From Hawksworthiomyces lignivorus (lineage: Eukaryota > Ascomycota > Sordariomycetes > Ophiostomatales > Ophiostomataceae): 64,000 nucleotides of DNA. The position numbers and the translations under genes are program-made. The number at the start of each line of letters is the position of its first letter. Position 1 is the first letter of the stretch. The notes under the pieces were generated by a model that saw only the letters and a list, made by a program, of their open reading frames with translations, was not told the origin of the DNA and searched no databases. The DNA lies in assembly GCA_002917075.1 (NCBI GenBank), contig NTMA01000027.1, positions 248,001 to 312,000 on the forward strand. Reading direction: 5' to 3'. Of the stretch, positions 43,371 through 54,882 are shown piece after piece.

Positions 43371-45388
43371 AGCATTCAGCTGTCTCATCTTTGAGCTCAT
43401 GCAATTCGTTGTTACCCGGTGCTCAAACCGGATAGGGTACCGAAAAGTAATTCACAGGAAGATTTCTCAAGTGGGTTCTTGCATCGTCAATATCTACCAA
43501 GACCACAAGAGAGGTGTGGAAATAGAGGTGGTGTATTTCTAAACTTTAACCGTATTTATTATTCAGTCACGACTGTTTACGTCTATACTACATAGCCCTA
43601 CAGTAGCACACTCTCGAGAGAAAGAAATGCCGCTCAGGGGGCTGCGTCAAGCTCCGTAAAGGGGTTGCGTTTACAGCCATGCGCTTTAATGTACATAATT
43701 AGGATCAAATGATAATCCATCTAATCTTTCCTAACCCTCATTTTTGGTTCTCTGTCTCCCGTTGAACAGCCCTATCTCGTCACCAGACATGATCTACTCC
43801 ACATAAATTAATCGCTCTAGGAATGGCTTATGCAGTAATGTTACAAATCCTCAAGCAGGCAGTCGAACCGGCTCTAATGATAACGGGCATCTATTTGGCA
43901 ATCATTAACTAATAGAGATAGTCCAATCCTCCCCACTGCGCGGCCTGAAAGCCATGGCCTGCCTGTGATGCGCCAGGTAACCGGCGTGCGCCACCTACAC
44001 CGCGGAGCCCCGTTCACTTCATTGTCGTCTACACCTCAGGGCGGCTCGAAGTGTTCGTGTCTGTGCCAATGCCAAGGGCAACTCGACTTGCACTGAGCGG
44101 AGGCCTGTCGCTCTGACCTGTGGCTTGCTGTTTTCTTGTGCTTTTGTTCCTACCTCGTTCATTGTCTTCTCATTTTGTGCTTCGACTACAGCAGTCCTCT
44201 ACTAGCACTATGTCTTCTCCTCATGCTCCTCGTTGTCTTGCTCTTCGGTGTCGGAATCCTCTTCGCTCTGCAGACCTGTTTGCTCGTTATTAGCTGTATG
44301 TCAACTTAAATCTTTAATTTGTCTTAAATTAATTGTCTAATTTTTTAATTAATTATTTTTCTATAAAACTTAAAAATAAAAACCGATTTACGTATTTTAT
44401 ACCTACAAGTGTCGACTATATAACGTTTTACTTTTTAACTTCGACTCCCTCTAAACACGATGAGGACTAATTATAGACCGGTCAGGTAATCCATTCTCCA
44501 AGACCAAAGCAATCACGTTGTCAGGATCAATGACTTTCTTTCTCCGAATTATTTTCTTCTTCGAGTTATCTTACAAGAACCCATAACGCCGAAGATAAAT
44601 TGTTGAAGACCTGAATGAAGAAACTAAATGCTCTTAGAACCATGAATAACAGAAATTTATCATTTCAAGAGAGAATCTCAACGACCCTCAACTACAAGGA
44701 AAATACCAGATTTATAGACTCGTAGGAGCATTGACGCAAAGAGTCGAATAAAGCAATGCCGTCAAATCGTTGGCCCTGCAGGGGTTGCTGGGACTGAATT
44801 TGGGACCCCTTCCTCCTGCCCTTTACAGTATACAAAATTTACCGTCTTTGAAGCGGTACACATACCAGTGTAGCGCAGGCAGAGTCTGCCCGTGCAGAGG
44901 TGCTCAGCGCCAGTGCAGAGGTGCTTAGCGCCAGTGCCGGGGGTGTGCAGCGCCTGTGCTTGACCCTCGAGATGAGCAGGGGACAGAATGACAAGATTCG
45001 TGTTTTATAACAGGCTTTCCAGGTATTGCAAACAGAAGACTACGAGCTGCATCCTAACTCAGAAATAGTTCATTTTTCCGAGAGCTCACAAAATTTTGAC
45101 GTTCTATTGCCAATTTTTATTGTTAGAATGGCGGTTGTCTTAGTTCAAAGTAGGTTCCTCTACTATCATGTTCGTCCCACACTTTTTTTGAACCACAGGC
45201 CTTTTTCTCAACTCACACCCTGCCAACGCCGATACATATGCAGTTGAGATTCATAAAGAATCTAGAAGAAACATCGAAATCAGAAAACAAATAATTTAAT
45301 AAGAATAAAAAAAATTTACAAAGAATAAACATTAAAAAAAATGAATGTGCAAAGACTGTATCATCAGTGCTTCTCAATATTGCTAGGG
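43371..45388. other. Intergenic region, 2 kb, with AT-rich block
   Basis: No gene is recognised. A strongly AT-rich block at about 44300-44420 (TTAATTAATTATTTTT-like) and a more GC-rich segment at 44760-45000 that contains a 21-bp tandem repeat suggest remnants of repetitive DNA. Its right end is the 3' flank of the GH55 gene (A-rich, 45290-45340). Confidence 0.45.
44892..44954. repeat. 21-bp tandem repeat, three units
   Basis: Units start at 44892, 44913 and 44934. The first two differ at one base, and the third has diverged. Each carries GTGC near its start and CAGCGCC or TAGCGCC at its end. Confidence 0.75.
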
Positions 45389-47746
45389 CTAAGACGAAAC
45401 CAGAGCCAGCGTTGCGCAGAAATTATTGCGATTGTTCGCGTCGAGAGCCACAGACTGGCCATCGATCAAGACCATGTTTGTGGATGCCTTGGTGTTAAGA
45501 CCAAAGATATAGGCCTTTGACGATTCGATGCTAACAATATTCTCTTGGCAGCTCTCTGTGTTTAAGCATGTCTGGTCGTAGTTGTCGAAGAATGAATACA
45601 GGCCAGCACCGTAAATGAAGACATCTGAAGAGTTGGAGACACGTAAGCCCCAAGCACGCGCGCAAGTGGCTGTGGTGCATGAGTCAAAGCTGGGATCAGA
45701 CAGCGCGGCTTGAGAGGCATACGGGGTGCGAGCATCTGGGTTGCCCTGGAAGTAAGGCGTCTCTGTTTGGATCAGGCCCATGTACACATTACTAGCTTGG
45801 CTGAGCTGGTAATTGTATAGCACGCTGTGTTCGGAGGCAGTACCAATCATCCAAACCGGCCCTTTGGACTCGATGAGCACGCCGCGACCGTTGAAGACGT
45901 TGATCTGCGCAGAGTTGGCAGCCGGCTCTAGATCATGGTCGGCAGCCCAGAACCAGGAATTCTCCACATACACGGATGATGCGCTAGGTGTAACGTGGAA
46001 CATGAGGCCAGCCCCGAGGCAGGCAGTGTTAGCTGGGGCAGTGACATTGGGGTTTTTGGCACACTGAGCCAGCTGCAAGTTGGTGCCAGCTGCACCACCA
46101 ATACGGACATGTGCATCCCAAATACCGGCAGCGCCAGCAGACGAACCAGCCAGGTTCCACTCAATCATCACAGCGCCGGGCTGGGGTCCGGCAGTCGCGA
46201 AAATAAGATCAGATATCTCGACGGCGCCAGAGTCTCCAGGCTGGCCAACTTGAAATACCGGACGCGTGCTCCCGGCGTTAGAAAAAGAGCTGCTTCCACC
46301 GGCAAGAATGACGGGCCAGACTTCACCAGTGATTCGAGCATTCTTTGGAATCTTGATGGTATCCGTGACAAGATATGCACCTTGGTCGAAGTAGACGATC
46401 TGGTCTGAAGTGACACTGTTAAAGACAGCCTGCAGAGCCGCAGTATCATCGGTCTTGCCGTCGCCCTTGGCACCTTTGGCTTTGACGGACACAAAGTTGC
46501 CTACGGGAACTGTTTCGTATTGAGGGCGTGTGCGGCCGAAGACTCTTCCAGTGGAGTCCAGTAGGTTGGCAGATTTGGTAACAGCAGTCTGCGAACCCTG
46601 AACGGCTTTGCTGTTTCCAGCGCCGCCATTGCCAGGGGTATGACCCTGGGCCCACGAAGCGATCTTGGCGTTGCCAGGTAGTATCGTGGCCTTGGTGGTA
46701 GAATCTGAGACGGCAGCCGGGACATTGGCGGACATGTCAACGTTGTCCAAAATCAGCGTGCCGTTAGTAGCGGACGAAGATGTGCTGTATGCTGTGAGAA
46801 CGCCAATGGGAGTATTAGAGATGACGCTGTCAATGAACAGGACAGAACCGACAGTCTGGCTGGCGCCACCGTTGCTCATATCAACGCCAACGCCGCAGTT
46901 GTTGATGGAGACATCTTGTAAAGTCCAAGCCCAGTTCCAATTCATAAAGACAGCAGTCTGGCAGTTGTTGAAAGTTAGATTGCGGGTGGTAAACTGCTGG
47001 TTGCCAAAGAAGGCTCCGTATTGGCCGCCATTGAAGGTCAGATCAGCCATAAACCCACCAGAGCCATTGTCCATGAAAATTCCAACCTGCTTGTTGCTCG
47101 TACCCCCATCTTGGCGCATGTTGAAGACAATGTTCTGCAAGCTTGTAGCCTGGGCTACCTGCCAGTGGACGCCGGCTCCTTGAGTGAAAGGCATTTGGGT
47201 GAGGTCGATAACAAAATTGCGGACTTGGCGGAAGAAGTTGTTTTGATTCACCCACCAGTTGTTTCCCTGGTTGTCGTAAGGGTCGGAGTCGACGACGGCC
47301 ATGCCGGTGAAGCCGGCGCTAGCAAGCAGCGTTGGCGGGTTGATAGCATCGCCGACGAGCTGGGTGTAGTAGAACTGGATTATGGGAGCGCTCACAAGAT
47401 ACTTGCCTGGCGGGAAGTAAACGAGTGCAGGTGATGTGGTGCTGGAGGCACAACCCTGGCCACAGCGACCTCCAGATGAGATGGCATTGTTGATGGCAGC
47501 AGTGTCGTCTGTGACACCGTCACCCTTGGCACCAAAATCTTTCACGTTGCGGAAAACTTGGTAGCCAGCCACACCGAAGGCAGGGGCACCATTTCTTGCA
47601 ATGTTAGCCACCCAGTAGCTCGAAGACGAAGAGTCACGCTCTGATATGACTTCTGCCGCAGCTGTTGGAGCAGCAATAACTGGCGATGAAAGGATATTCG
47701 CGACCAGAAGAAGGGTCGCCGCGAGGCGGGTAGAAAGGCCCATCAT
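45389..47746 (-). CDS. Secreted exo-beta-1,3-glucanase, glycoside hydrolase family 55
   Basis: Cleaves beta-1,3-glucan (laminarin-type) from chain ends outside the cell, for nutrition, wall remodelling or mycoparasitic attack. Single-exon 785-aa protein, the usual GH55 size. The signal peptide of about 25 residues ends at SPVIAAP. Two right-handed beta-helix halves each begin with the family's repeat start: NVKDFGAKGDGVTDDTAAIN (about residue 67) and SVKAKGAKGDGKTDDTAALQ (about 421). Other family segments are QLVGDAINPPTLLASAGF, GVHWQVAQATSLQNIVFNM and GVLIESKGPVWMIGTASEHS. The start ATG 47746 is followed at the next codon by another ATG, either of which works. A pyrimidine-rich upstream region (coding sense) may be its promoter and leader. 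Confidence 0.95.
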   Translation of the reverse strand: MMGLSTRLAATLLLVANILSSPVIAAPTAAAEVISERDSSSSSYWVANIARNGAPAFGVAGYQVFRNVKDFGAKGDGVTDDTAAINNAISSGGRCGQGCASSTTSPALVYFPPGKYLVSAPIIQFYYTQLVGDAINPPTLLASAGFTGMAVVDSDPYDNQGNNWWVNQNNFFRQVRNFVIDLTQMPFTQGAGVHWQVAQATSLQNIVFNMRQDGGTSNKQVGIFMDNGSGGFMADLTFNGGQYGAFFGNQQFTTRNLTFNNCQTAVFMNWNWAWTLQDVSINNCGVGVDMSNGGASQTVGSVLFIDSVISNTPIGVLTAYSTSSSATNGTLILDNVDMSANVPAAVSDSTTKATILPGNAKIASWAQGHTPGNGGAGNSKAVQGSQTAVTKSANLLDSTGRVFGRTRPQYETVPVGNFVSVKAKGAKGDGKTDDTAALQAVFNSVTSDQIVYFDQGAYLVTDTIKIPKNARITGEVWPVILAGGSSSFSNAGSTRPVFQVGQPGDSGAVEISDLIFATAGPQPGAVMIEWNLAGSSAGAAGIWDAHVRIGGAAGTNLQLAQCAKNPNVTAPANTACLGAGLMFHVTPSASSVYVENSWFWAADHDLEPAANSAQINVFNGRGVLIESKGPVWMIGTASEHSVLYNYQLSQASNVYMGLIQTETPYFQGNPDARTPYASQAALSDPSFDSCTTATCARAWGLRVSNSSDVFIYGAGLYSFFDNYDQTCLNTESCQENIVSIESSKAYIFGLNTKASTNMVLIDGQSVALDANNRNNFCATLALVSS

Positions 47747-50700
47747 GATGAATTAGAACCAGCTAATGCCTGGATAGCCTTTCTAAAAATACCGACTGCA
47801 AAAAATGAAAAGCGTATATCTAGTTTAACTGATTAGTGTCCGTGCTGGTTTATTCTGCTAGGGGGGATTTGGAAGTAGGGTGCGAGGTGATTTTGTGACG
47901 TGCGGATGATAGACATATGATTTGTATGTAAATTTGGATAGCAAGATGGCAAAGTTATATGTAGCGAAGAAATCAAAGTTTTCAATGTTGTTCATGACAA
48001 AGACAGCGCGAAGAGCCATGAGCAGTGAACAAAAGCAGGAGTCAAATGACCTAGATTAAAACGTTTGACAGTTCATCATAGTCAAGCTCCGCACAAAAGG
48101 AACGACGAGACTTTGCTCGTAGAATAAAGCGGTAAAAATAATCAAAAATAAAAAATAAAAAAATAAAACAGTGAGCTCGAAGAGGGATGGTAACGGCAAA
48201 ATTGCTGTGTGGAAATTGACTGGTTCGAGGGCAGGCAAACAAAATGGGACAGAAATAGGGGACAGTCCAGAATATAAAATGTAAAAAAACAAAAGTAGGT
48301 CGAGCAGCAGGAGGCTTCTAGAAAGCATAAACGATAGACTTGGGATAGGCAACTTACACAAGAGTGATGCAACTGTACGGCGCCGTTGGTAGGGCAAAAG
48401 AATGGCCAAGTAAACGGATGCAACACAAGTGACAACGAGAAGAAACACCAGACAAAAGAGTGTCGCAGTTGTGATTCTGAAGGTGACGTAGTGAATAGAG
48501 AATACTCAGATAGAAAAAGAAAAGCAGAAGCAGGAGGTGAATGAAAGAAATAGAAGACGAAAAGTTTGAAATGAGCGACTGGCGCGGGGATCGTCAAGAT
48601 CAAGGGATATTTTTATGAACGAAGTTCAAGAAGAAAGGGAGCAGAGCTAGGTGAAAAAGGATGAGACTGTGCAGTGTGGGAGTCCGCTGGCGAGAATTAG
48701 TTTTCTATTGAGAGCCCTTTTTGACCGAGATGCAACCGACGAAGAAAAGAAGAACGGAGATGCGTTTGTTGGCTGTAGTGCTAAAAGAGGGTAGCAACAA
48801 AACCAAAGGGGAGGGGCCTAGTGAATGAATAAGAAGCCTGAGAGAAGAGAAAGAGGATGGTGACGAAAAGGACAAGGAGGACGACAAGGAGAAAAGGAAC
48901 TGAACTTTATTGAGAAAGGAAGGAGCGCTTGGAGGGGGGGAGCATGCGCATCGAGTCTTATATTGTTATTATACCGGGGATGGAAAGCGCGCAGAACGGG
49001 GCCAGAAGGAGCGACCCAGGTCCAGGGTTGCCAGAGAACAAATCTAAAAACGAAAGACACGGGACGAGATCATCTGCGATGAGGAGAGACCAGAGACACA
49101 AGACATCAGACTGAGCGGAAGAGCACGTTAGAAGCGACTGTCTGTGCCCTCACAGTCGGCTCTGCTTTTATCCCCGGATGATGTCGCAACTAAGCTCATT
49201 TTCTTTTCTTCTTCATAGAGTCCAGGGGTTGGCTTCTTTTCTTTCCGCTGCTCAATGCCATACGATGGCTCTTGGACCGGGGCGTGTCCGTCTTGCTAGG
49301 ATATGAAAGGACACCGGCCGGCGGCAAGCCGATTGCCAAGCTCTTTGGTTGGACTATCGTCTACAGGGTGCTATTATCTACACTGCTCACAACACAAAGA
49401 CTGATCGGTCCCTTTGTATTGGGCAGCAGTCCCTGTTCATTGAAGACTGATACGCATCATAGAGTCGTCAAGCGCAGCCACCCTTCTACATTCCTATATC
49501 CCTCTCCCTTTACTACGATCTGTATCTAGGGACGGAGATGAGTGCAGATCAATTGGCAGAGAGCAGGCTGGTCGTTCTCGCGCGTAGACATCCTTCTTTG
49601 CTTCTTTTACAAGGGAGAGCCACCTGCACTTGTCGGAAACCAGCTTGGGAGCCGTCCAGGGGTTCGCTGCTGTGCGTCAAGAAAATTGAGTGGGGACTTC
49701 CCGCATCTGCAGATCCCCTGAGTAGTGGGGCTCCACTAAAAAGTTGCATATCATACAAAATTGGGTGCAGGAATACATTGACGGGACATAGCGATCGACC
49801 GTTCTTTCCAAAACAGGACAGCGGCGTGAGGATCTGCTTTTTGGGGGGCATTTAAAGAGCAGGAACTTACCGGCGACGGAAGCAAGAGGCCGGTTTGTGA
49901 TATTCCTTTCTTGTATACATACGATGGCTTGCGTGCCAGTGTGTACGACTACGATAGCTTTTTTCGTCTCTGTTTGTCCTAAATTCTGTAGCACCGCGGC
50001 CTGCTCTTCTCTATCTGCCTTCTGCCCCCCAGTTCTCTGATTTAAAGGGTACTGTAGGCCATCAGACACACTTTACGACATTTAAAAATCCAGCCAATAA
50101 GATGTTTATATTTTGCTAGCTTGTGACCCCTGCTGTTTTACATAAGGACGACCAGCTCCAGTACAGCGGCCACACTTGGACAGACGACGCCCAAGAGTTA
50201 AAATAAGGGACAACGTTTCAAGGACATTTCTCCGCCACCAATAGATTGGCTGGCCACCTTCTTAACGTGTCCCCTGATTTGGGCACTTTCACCTTGCCAG
50301 CATATTCGTATGCGCAGATGTAATCGTAGCTATATAGAATACAAGGTGTGGTAAAGGTACTTGCCGCCGCCTTGCTCTACGTCTCTGCCGCTGCACTGTC
50401 CGCCTCCGCACGTTCTCGATTTGTTTTGCACTGCACGTGCATGTTTCTCATCCTCATTAACCCAAGCGAACTGTCTCGAAACACAACATAGAAAGCTGAA
50501 GAAAGTCTTTTTTTTTTCTTTTTTTTTCTTTTTTTCTTTCCGTGAGCGCCAAGCCATTGAATCGCTCTACCAGCAGAGCGCACACTCTCGCAAGAATTCC
50601 CCGGCACTTCATACGTCGCATGGGTACCAAGGCTAGCGAACGCTGCTGGCAGATCAACTATGCCGGCGATAGGTGCACGGCTCTACTCCCTACTGTCCCC

Positions 50701-52286
50701 GACTGACGTCGCACGACCCAGACATGATGGCACCGGAACCCCATTCTATGGCCAGATTCCAATTCCCATGCGAATGACTTACGCATCACCTGCCCCGCAA
50801 AGTAACATTCCTGTTTGGGCGACTTCCGCTCACCGTAGCTACGTATGGTTGTGGTGCTGGATCGCGACGTAGTCGTAGTCCGTACGTCGCAGCAGAATCG
50901 GGGTACTTGGGAGAGCAAGTTTATGCCATTTCATATCGCAAAACAAAAGTCTCTCAGCAGTACCAGACCAACCTCCTCGGCGCTTTTCTCACGGAGCAAG
51001 AAATCTATTCGTCTCATCTTTCATTTTTCTTGTTTATCCCGTCTTTCGTCTCCTCTTTGTTCTTGCGCCGGTTTCTGAACGACGGAACCAAAATTAGACA
51101 GGGGCAAAAGGGCAGGGTGTGAATCTGTTCGCACCCACAAGCTATGTTGGCGCGGCTATACAGTATGCCATGATTTTCTTTGTTTCGAAACGGCGCGTCT
51201 CCCCTGGAGCATGCCTGTTTCCTTGCACCCACTACACCCTCTCGCCACCAAAGGGAAGAGCTTCTTCTTATTTGCCCTTTTTGCTGCCCCCTTTAATAAT
51301 AGACTTTCTAAGAAACACGTGAAGGATAGCCACTGGCTCTCATATTTCCCTTCCCATTGTTTTAGTTTTCTTTGCAGTCTAGGTCGCCTGGTCTGATAAC
51401 TCGTTCGACAAAGCGAGCCTGGATATTTATGTCTTGCCCTGCTGTTTCCGCAAAAAAAAAAAAATCAGTCGCGCATTGTCAGGGTTTAGAAATTCTCTCT
51501 GGAATATATGCAAGCAGTGACCCTATCCTCTCGTCATCACTACGTATTGCCTTTGTTGTGTGGCTCACTCCTGTTTCGGAAACATGAATTTTATCTTCAT
51601 CTCGTCTCTTGATGCATAAATTTCTCAATGCATAATCCCTTCCACCCCAGTTCGTCACCGGAGGAGGTTACTCACAGTGTCTAGAACGTTGCCACTTGTT
51701 CAAAAACTAGAGACGAAGCAACTATGCAAACATTTTTTGCAGTCACCAAAACAAACCCAAAGAACCGGCGTATGTAAGCCAAAAAGGAGGATTAATGTAA
51801 TAAGATCCTATCTAATATAATGAACGCCTCTGGCTATGCAATGCTTATAGACAAAAGAAATAGGAGCAAAATGTATCCAAAACAACCAGAATCCCTTACA
51901 AAATTCTAATAACAGTCCATTCCAGAAGGACGAGCATCCACACTGCTAAGCGCTTAATTCTAAAGATATTCCCGTATAAAAACGGAGCATATCACTGAAG
52001 GCCTTAGTTTTCCGCGAGGAAATAGACAATTTTTAAACCGAAATGGCCCTTCCAGTCTACCATTCCGCGGTAATGCCATTCATACCGCAATCATACGGCT
52101 CTTGCTCCTCTCCAAAATATTAATGATGCATAGTCGTGACAAAAGGAAATTCGTTAGCGGATGTGTTGTAATGTGAATACAATCATGTTTGATCCCATGG
52201 CAGAGTTTATTCCGTTGCTGCTGCTGCGCTGACAGCCCAAGTTAAGCCTAGATTGATGTGTGCCAGGGACGTAATAAAACAGTTGT
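47747..52286. other. Intergenic region, 4.5 kb
   Basis: Upstream of GH55 (minus strand) and downstream of the F-box/WD40 gene. 48050-48930 is strikingly purine-rich on the plus strand, that is pyrimidine-rich in the sense of GH55; this creates long Leu/Phe/Ser-rich pseudo-frames on the minus strand that I take for composition artefacts. A T-rich, C-interrupted tract lies at 50508-50540. No gene is called. Confidence 0.45.
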
Positions 52287-54882
52287 TCATATGTATTCGG
52301 CGCCTGCCTCACTTGTCTCGGTGATGACGCCGCCACACACATTGTGGTTGGCCCTGCCGTTGCCCGTCTCATCGGTGGCAGACTCAAGCATCTCAATCCC
52401 ATCAATGTCGGCGCCAAAGTCCATCACCAGTATTTTGGGATCCTGACCCGTGCTGATGATACGGCGATAGTCGCTTTTGGCGCTCAATACCCAACTCTGG
52501 TGCCACTGAGGAAAATCCAGCAGCTGCAGGCCTGTCTCCATGTCGAAGACCTTGATATCTCTGTCATAGCTGGCACTGATAAGGCGGCCCGAAACCGAGT
52601 CGATGTGAAGGCTACGGACGAGATTATCATGGGCCTTCATCTCACGCACACATTCTCCTGTATTCGCGTCCCAGATGCGAATAACGCGGTCGTTGCCCGC
52701 AGATGCCACGAACCGTCCATCTTCAGAAAATTGGCTACACGCAAGACCCTTGGTGTGGCCGGTGAATTCTCGGATCGCCCGACCAGTTTCAATGTTCCAC
52801 AGCATAACGCGGAAGTCACCAGAGCAAGAAACAATGGTGTTGCCACGCATCTGTACAGCGTTGACAGGACCAGAATGGCCCCGCAGTTGCTTGAGCATGG
52901 TACCTGTCTCTCGGTCCCAGACGCAGATAGTAATGTCTTTGCTGCAAGTGACAATGTGGCGATCATCAAAGCATAGATCCAGCACAGCAGCTGCGTGATG
53001 GCGGAGACGACGCACGGGCCGATATCCAGATTTCACCGAGTAGACAATGCACGATGCGTCAGAAGACCCCGTCACAAGGATGTTCTCGTCATACTGCAGA
53101 CATAAGATGGAGGCCGAGTGGTGTATCGGGAAGCTCACAGCCGCGGGCACACTATGTGAACTCCTAGTGTGATAGGCTGTCGTGATGTAGTGGGCTGGAA
53201 GTCCGTCTTCTCCATATAGCAGCTTCGAATCCTGCACAACTTCAGGGGGCCCGATAACCAGACGACAAGCAAGTGTATGCATATCCCAGATGCGAATCGT
53301 CTTGTCACGCGAACCTGTAATGATTTTTTGCCTTTGATTCGTTAGTTGGAAAGCGTAAACAGGGTAAATACAACAAATAAAGACAATAAAAAGAGACATA
53401 CTCGTCGAACTGAAGGCAGTAGATGCTGTCTGAGTGTCCGTTGAGGTATACAGGCCGCGTCTTGCCTTCCTGCCAGCGATTATCAAGCTCCTGCTTCACG
53501 CGGTAAATTTGGCGCCAGTCGCTTGTTGGTCGAATAGCAGGCACGCCCATGCTAGTGCCGGGGAGGACGGGGCCGCTTGTGGCATATGTAGACGTCTTCT
53601 CGCGGAGGAAAGACTCGCGCCAGATGTGTTGGTTTCGCGTAACGGACCACCACGAGCGAGAAACGCGAGAAGCTGCAGCAAGACTGGGAGCGTCGAGATC
53701 GGACAAAATCATGATTGCCAGTTCAAGCGGCAATTTCGCGACGAAATCAACCCTGCAAATGTCTACCCGGCCGTCATCTCCAGCGAGACAGTCTTGATCG
53801 CCGAAGGGCTCAGGTGTGTCGGCCTCGTTAGCACTATCGGACTCGGTCGACGTAATCGCGATGCCTATGCCGCTCTCGCGATCGTTGCCATAGTCGTCGG
53901 GATTAAGCAGCTTGGGCTGCTGAAGCTGCAGCATGTCATTCTGGAAGGCGGCGGCGGCGGCGCGAGCGGCACCACCGGTATTAGGGGGGATGACAGGCGG
54001 CCCGTTCAGTGATGACAGGACAGAGGGCAAAGGCGCAGAAGAGGACAGCGATACGCCAGCGTAAGGTGCTGCATCCTGCGGAGGGAAAAATTGGATATCG
54101 CGCGACGACGGAAGCGGGTCTAGCGAGTCGAAAGGCTGTGCTGTGTAGTCGTAGGCAGATGGCGCAGACGGGCCTCCATCTGCAACGCCAGGAGCAGCCC
54201 CTAGAGCCGGAGACGCATCGATGTCGAAAACCCGAGAGTGGCGGAAGCTGGCTGCCTGGCGCACACGACGCCAACTAGCAAACGCGTTAGAAGTGGCCGG
54301 GCGAGACTCAGCGTTGGACGGCTGGGGTCGAGCAGGCTGCTTCCAATGTGCGTGGGACTGCAGCTGTGCGTGAGTCTGCGACTGAGAATAAGCGTGTGAA
54401 GAGCGCAGCAGCCGGTTCGGCAGGAAATGTGAGGTCGACGACGACAAGGTGGCGGCAGCGGTAGCAGCCTCGTCGACGCCAGCGGGGGACTTCACGCCTG
54501 CAAAGGAGGCGCGGCGCTGCATAAAATCCTGCAGCGACACAGAGGCGCGGCGAATCATTCCCTTAATTGACTTCTTGCCAGCCGACGACGCCTGTGCCGG
54601 CTGGCGGAGCGTCAGATCGCCTGTCTCAGCATCCATTTCGTGGTCGTCGCCGTCCTCAACCGCACACTGGCTACTGTCATTATTGGCGGCATTGTAGGTC
54701 TGTAAAGTGATGCTCCGCGAGCGGAAGGGCGCGAAGCTGGGACCAGACTCGCTGCTGCCGCTGGCGGACCGGCCGCCACGGGCGCTACTCCGCGTATTGT
54801 AGAAGCGCAGCTCGTCCATGCTCATGCGCATCGACCTTCTACCACCGTGGCCGGGTCGCGGGGTGGGTTTATCGTCAAACAT
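52287..54882 (-). CDS. F-box/WD40-repeat protein (SCF substrate adaptor)
   Basis: Predicted substrate-recognition subunit of an SCF ubiquitin ligase, 841 aa, complement(join(52287..53331,53402..54882)). The N-terminal 390 residues are disordered, Ser/Ala/Gln-rich, with basic patches. The F-box is about 400-445 (FVAKLPLELAIMILSDLDAP, then SRSWWSVTRNQHIWRESF). WD repeats follow from LNGHSDSIYCLQFDE, across the 70-nt intron, into QKIITGSRDKTIRIWDMHTL. Later repeats include NILVTGSSDASCIVYS, HIVTCSKDITICVWDRETG, NTIVSCSGDFRVMLWNIETG, RFVASAGNDRVIRIWDANTG and RLISASYDRDIKVFDMETG: about seven blades. It resembles fungal Fwd1/Met30-like adaptors in order of domains; the target is unknown. The upstream codon at 54939 is TTG, so the first ATG of this frame is 54882. 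Confidence 0.92.

Noticed and set aside
48056..48603. Leu/Phe/Ser-rich minus-strand frames resembling membrane proteins
   Set aside because: They follow from a pyrimidine-rich strand; several overlapping frames look equally hydrophobic, which is a composition artefact.
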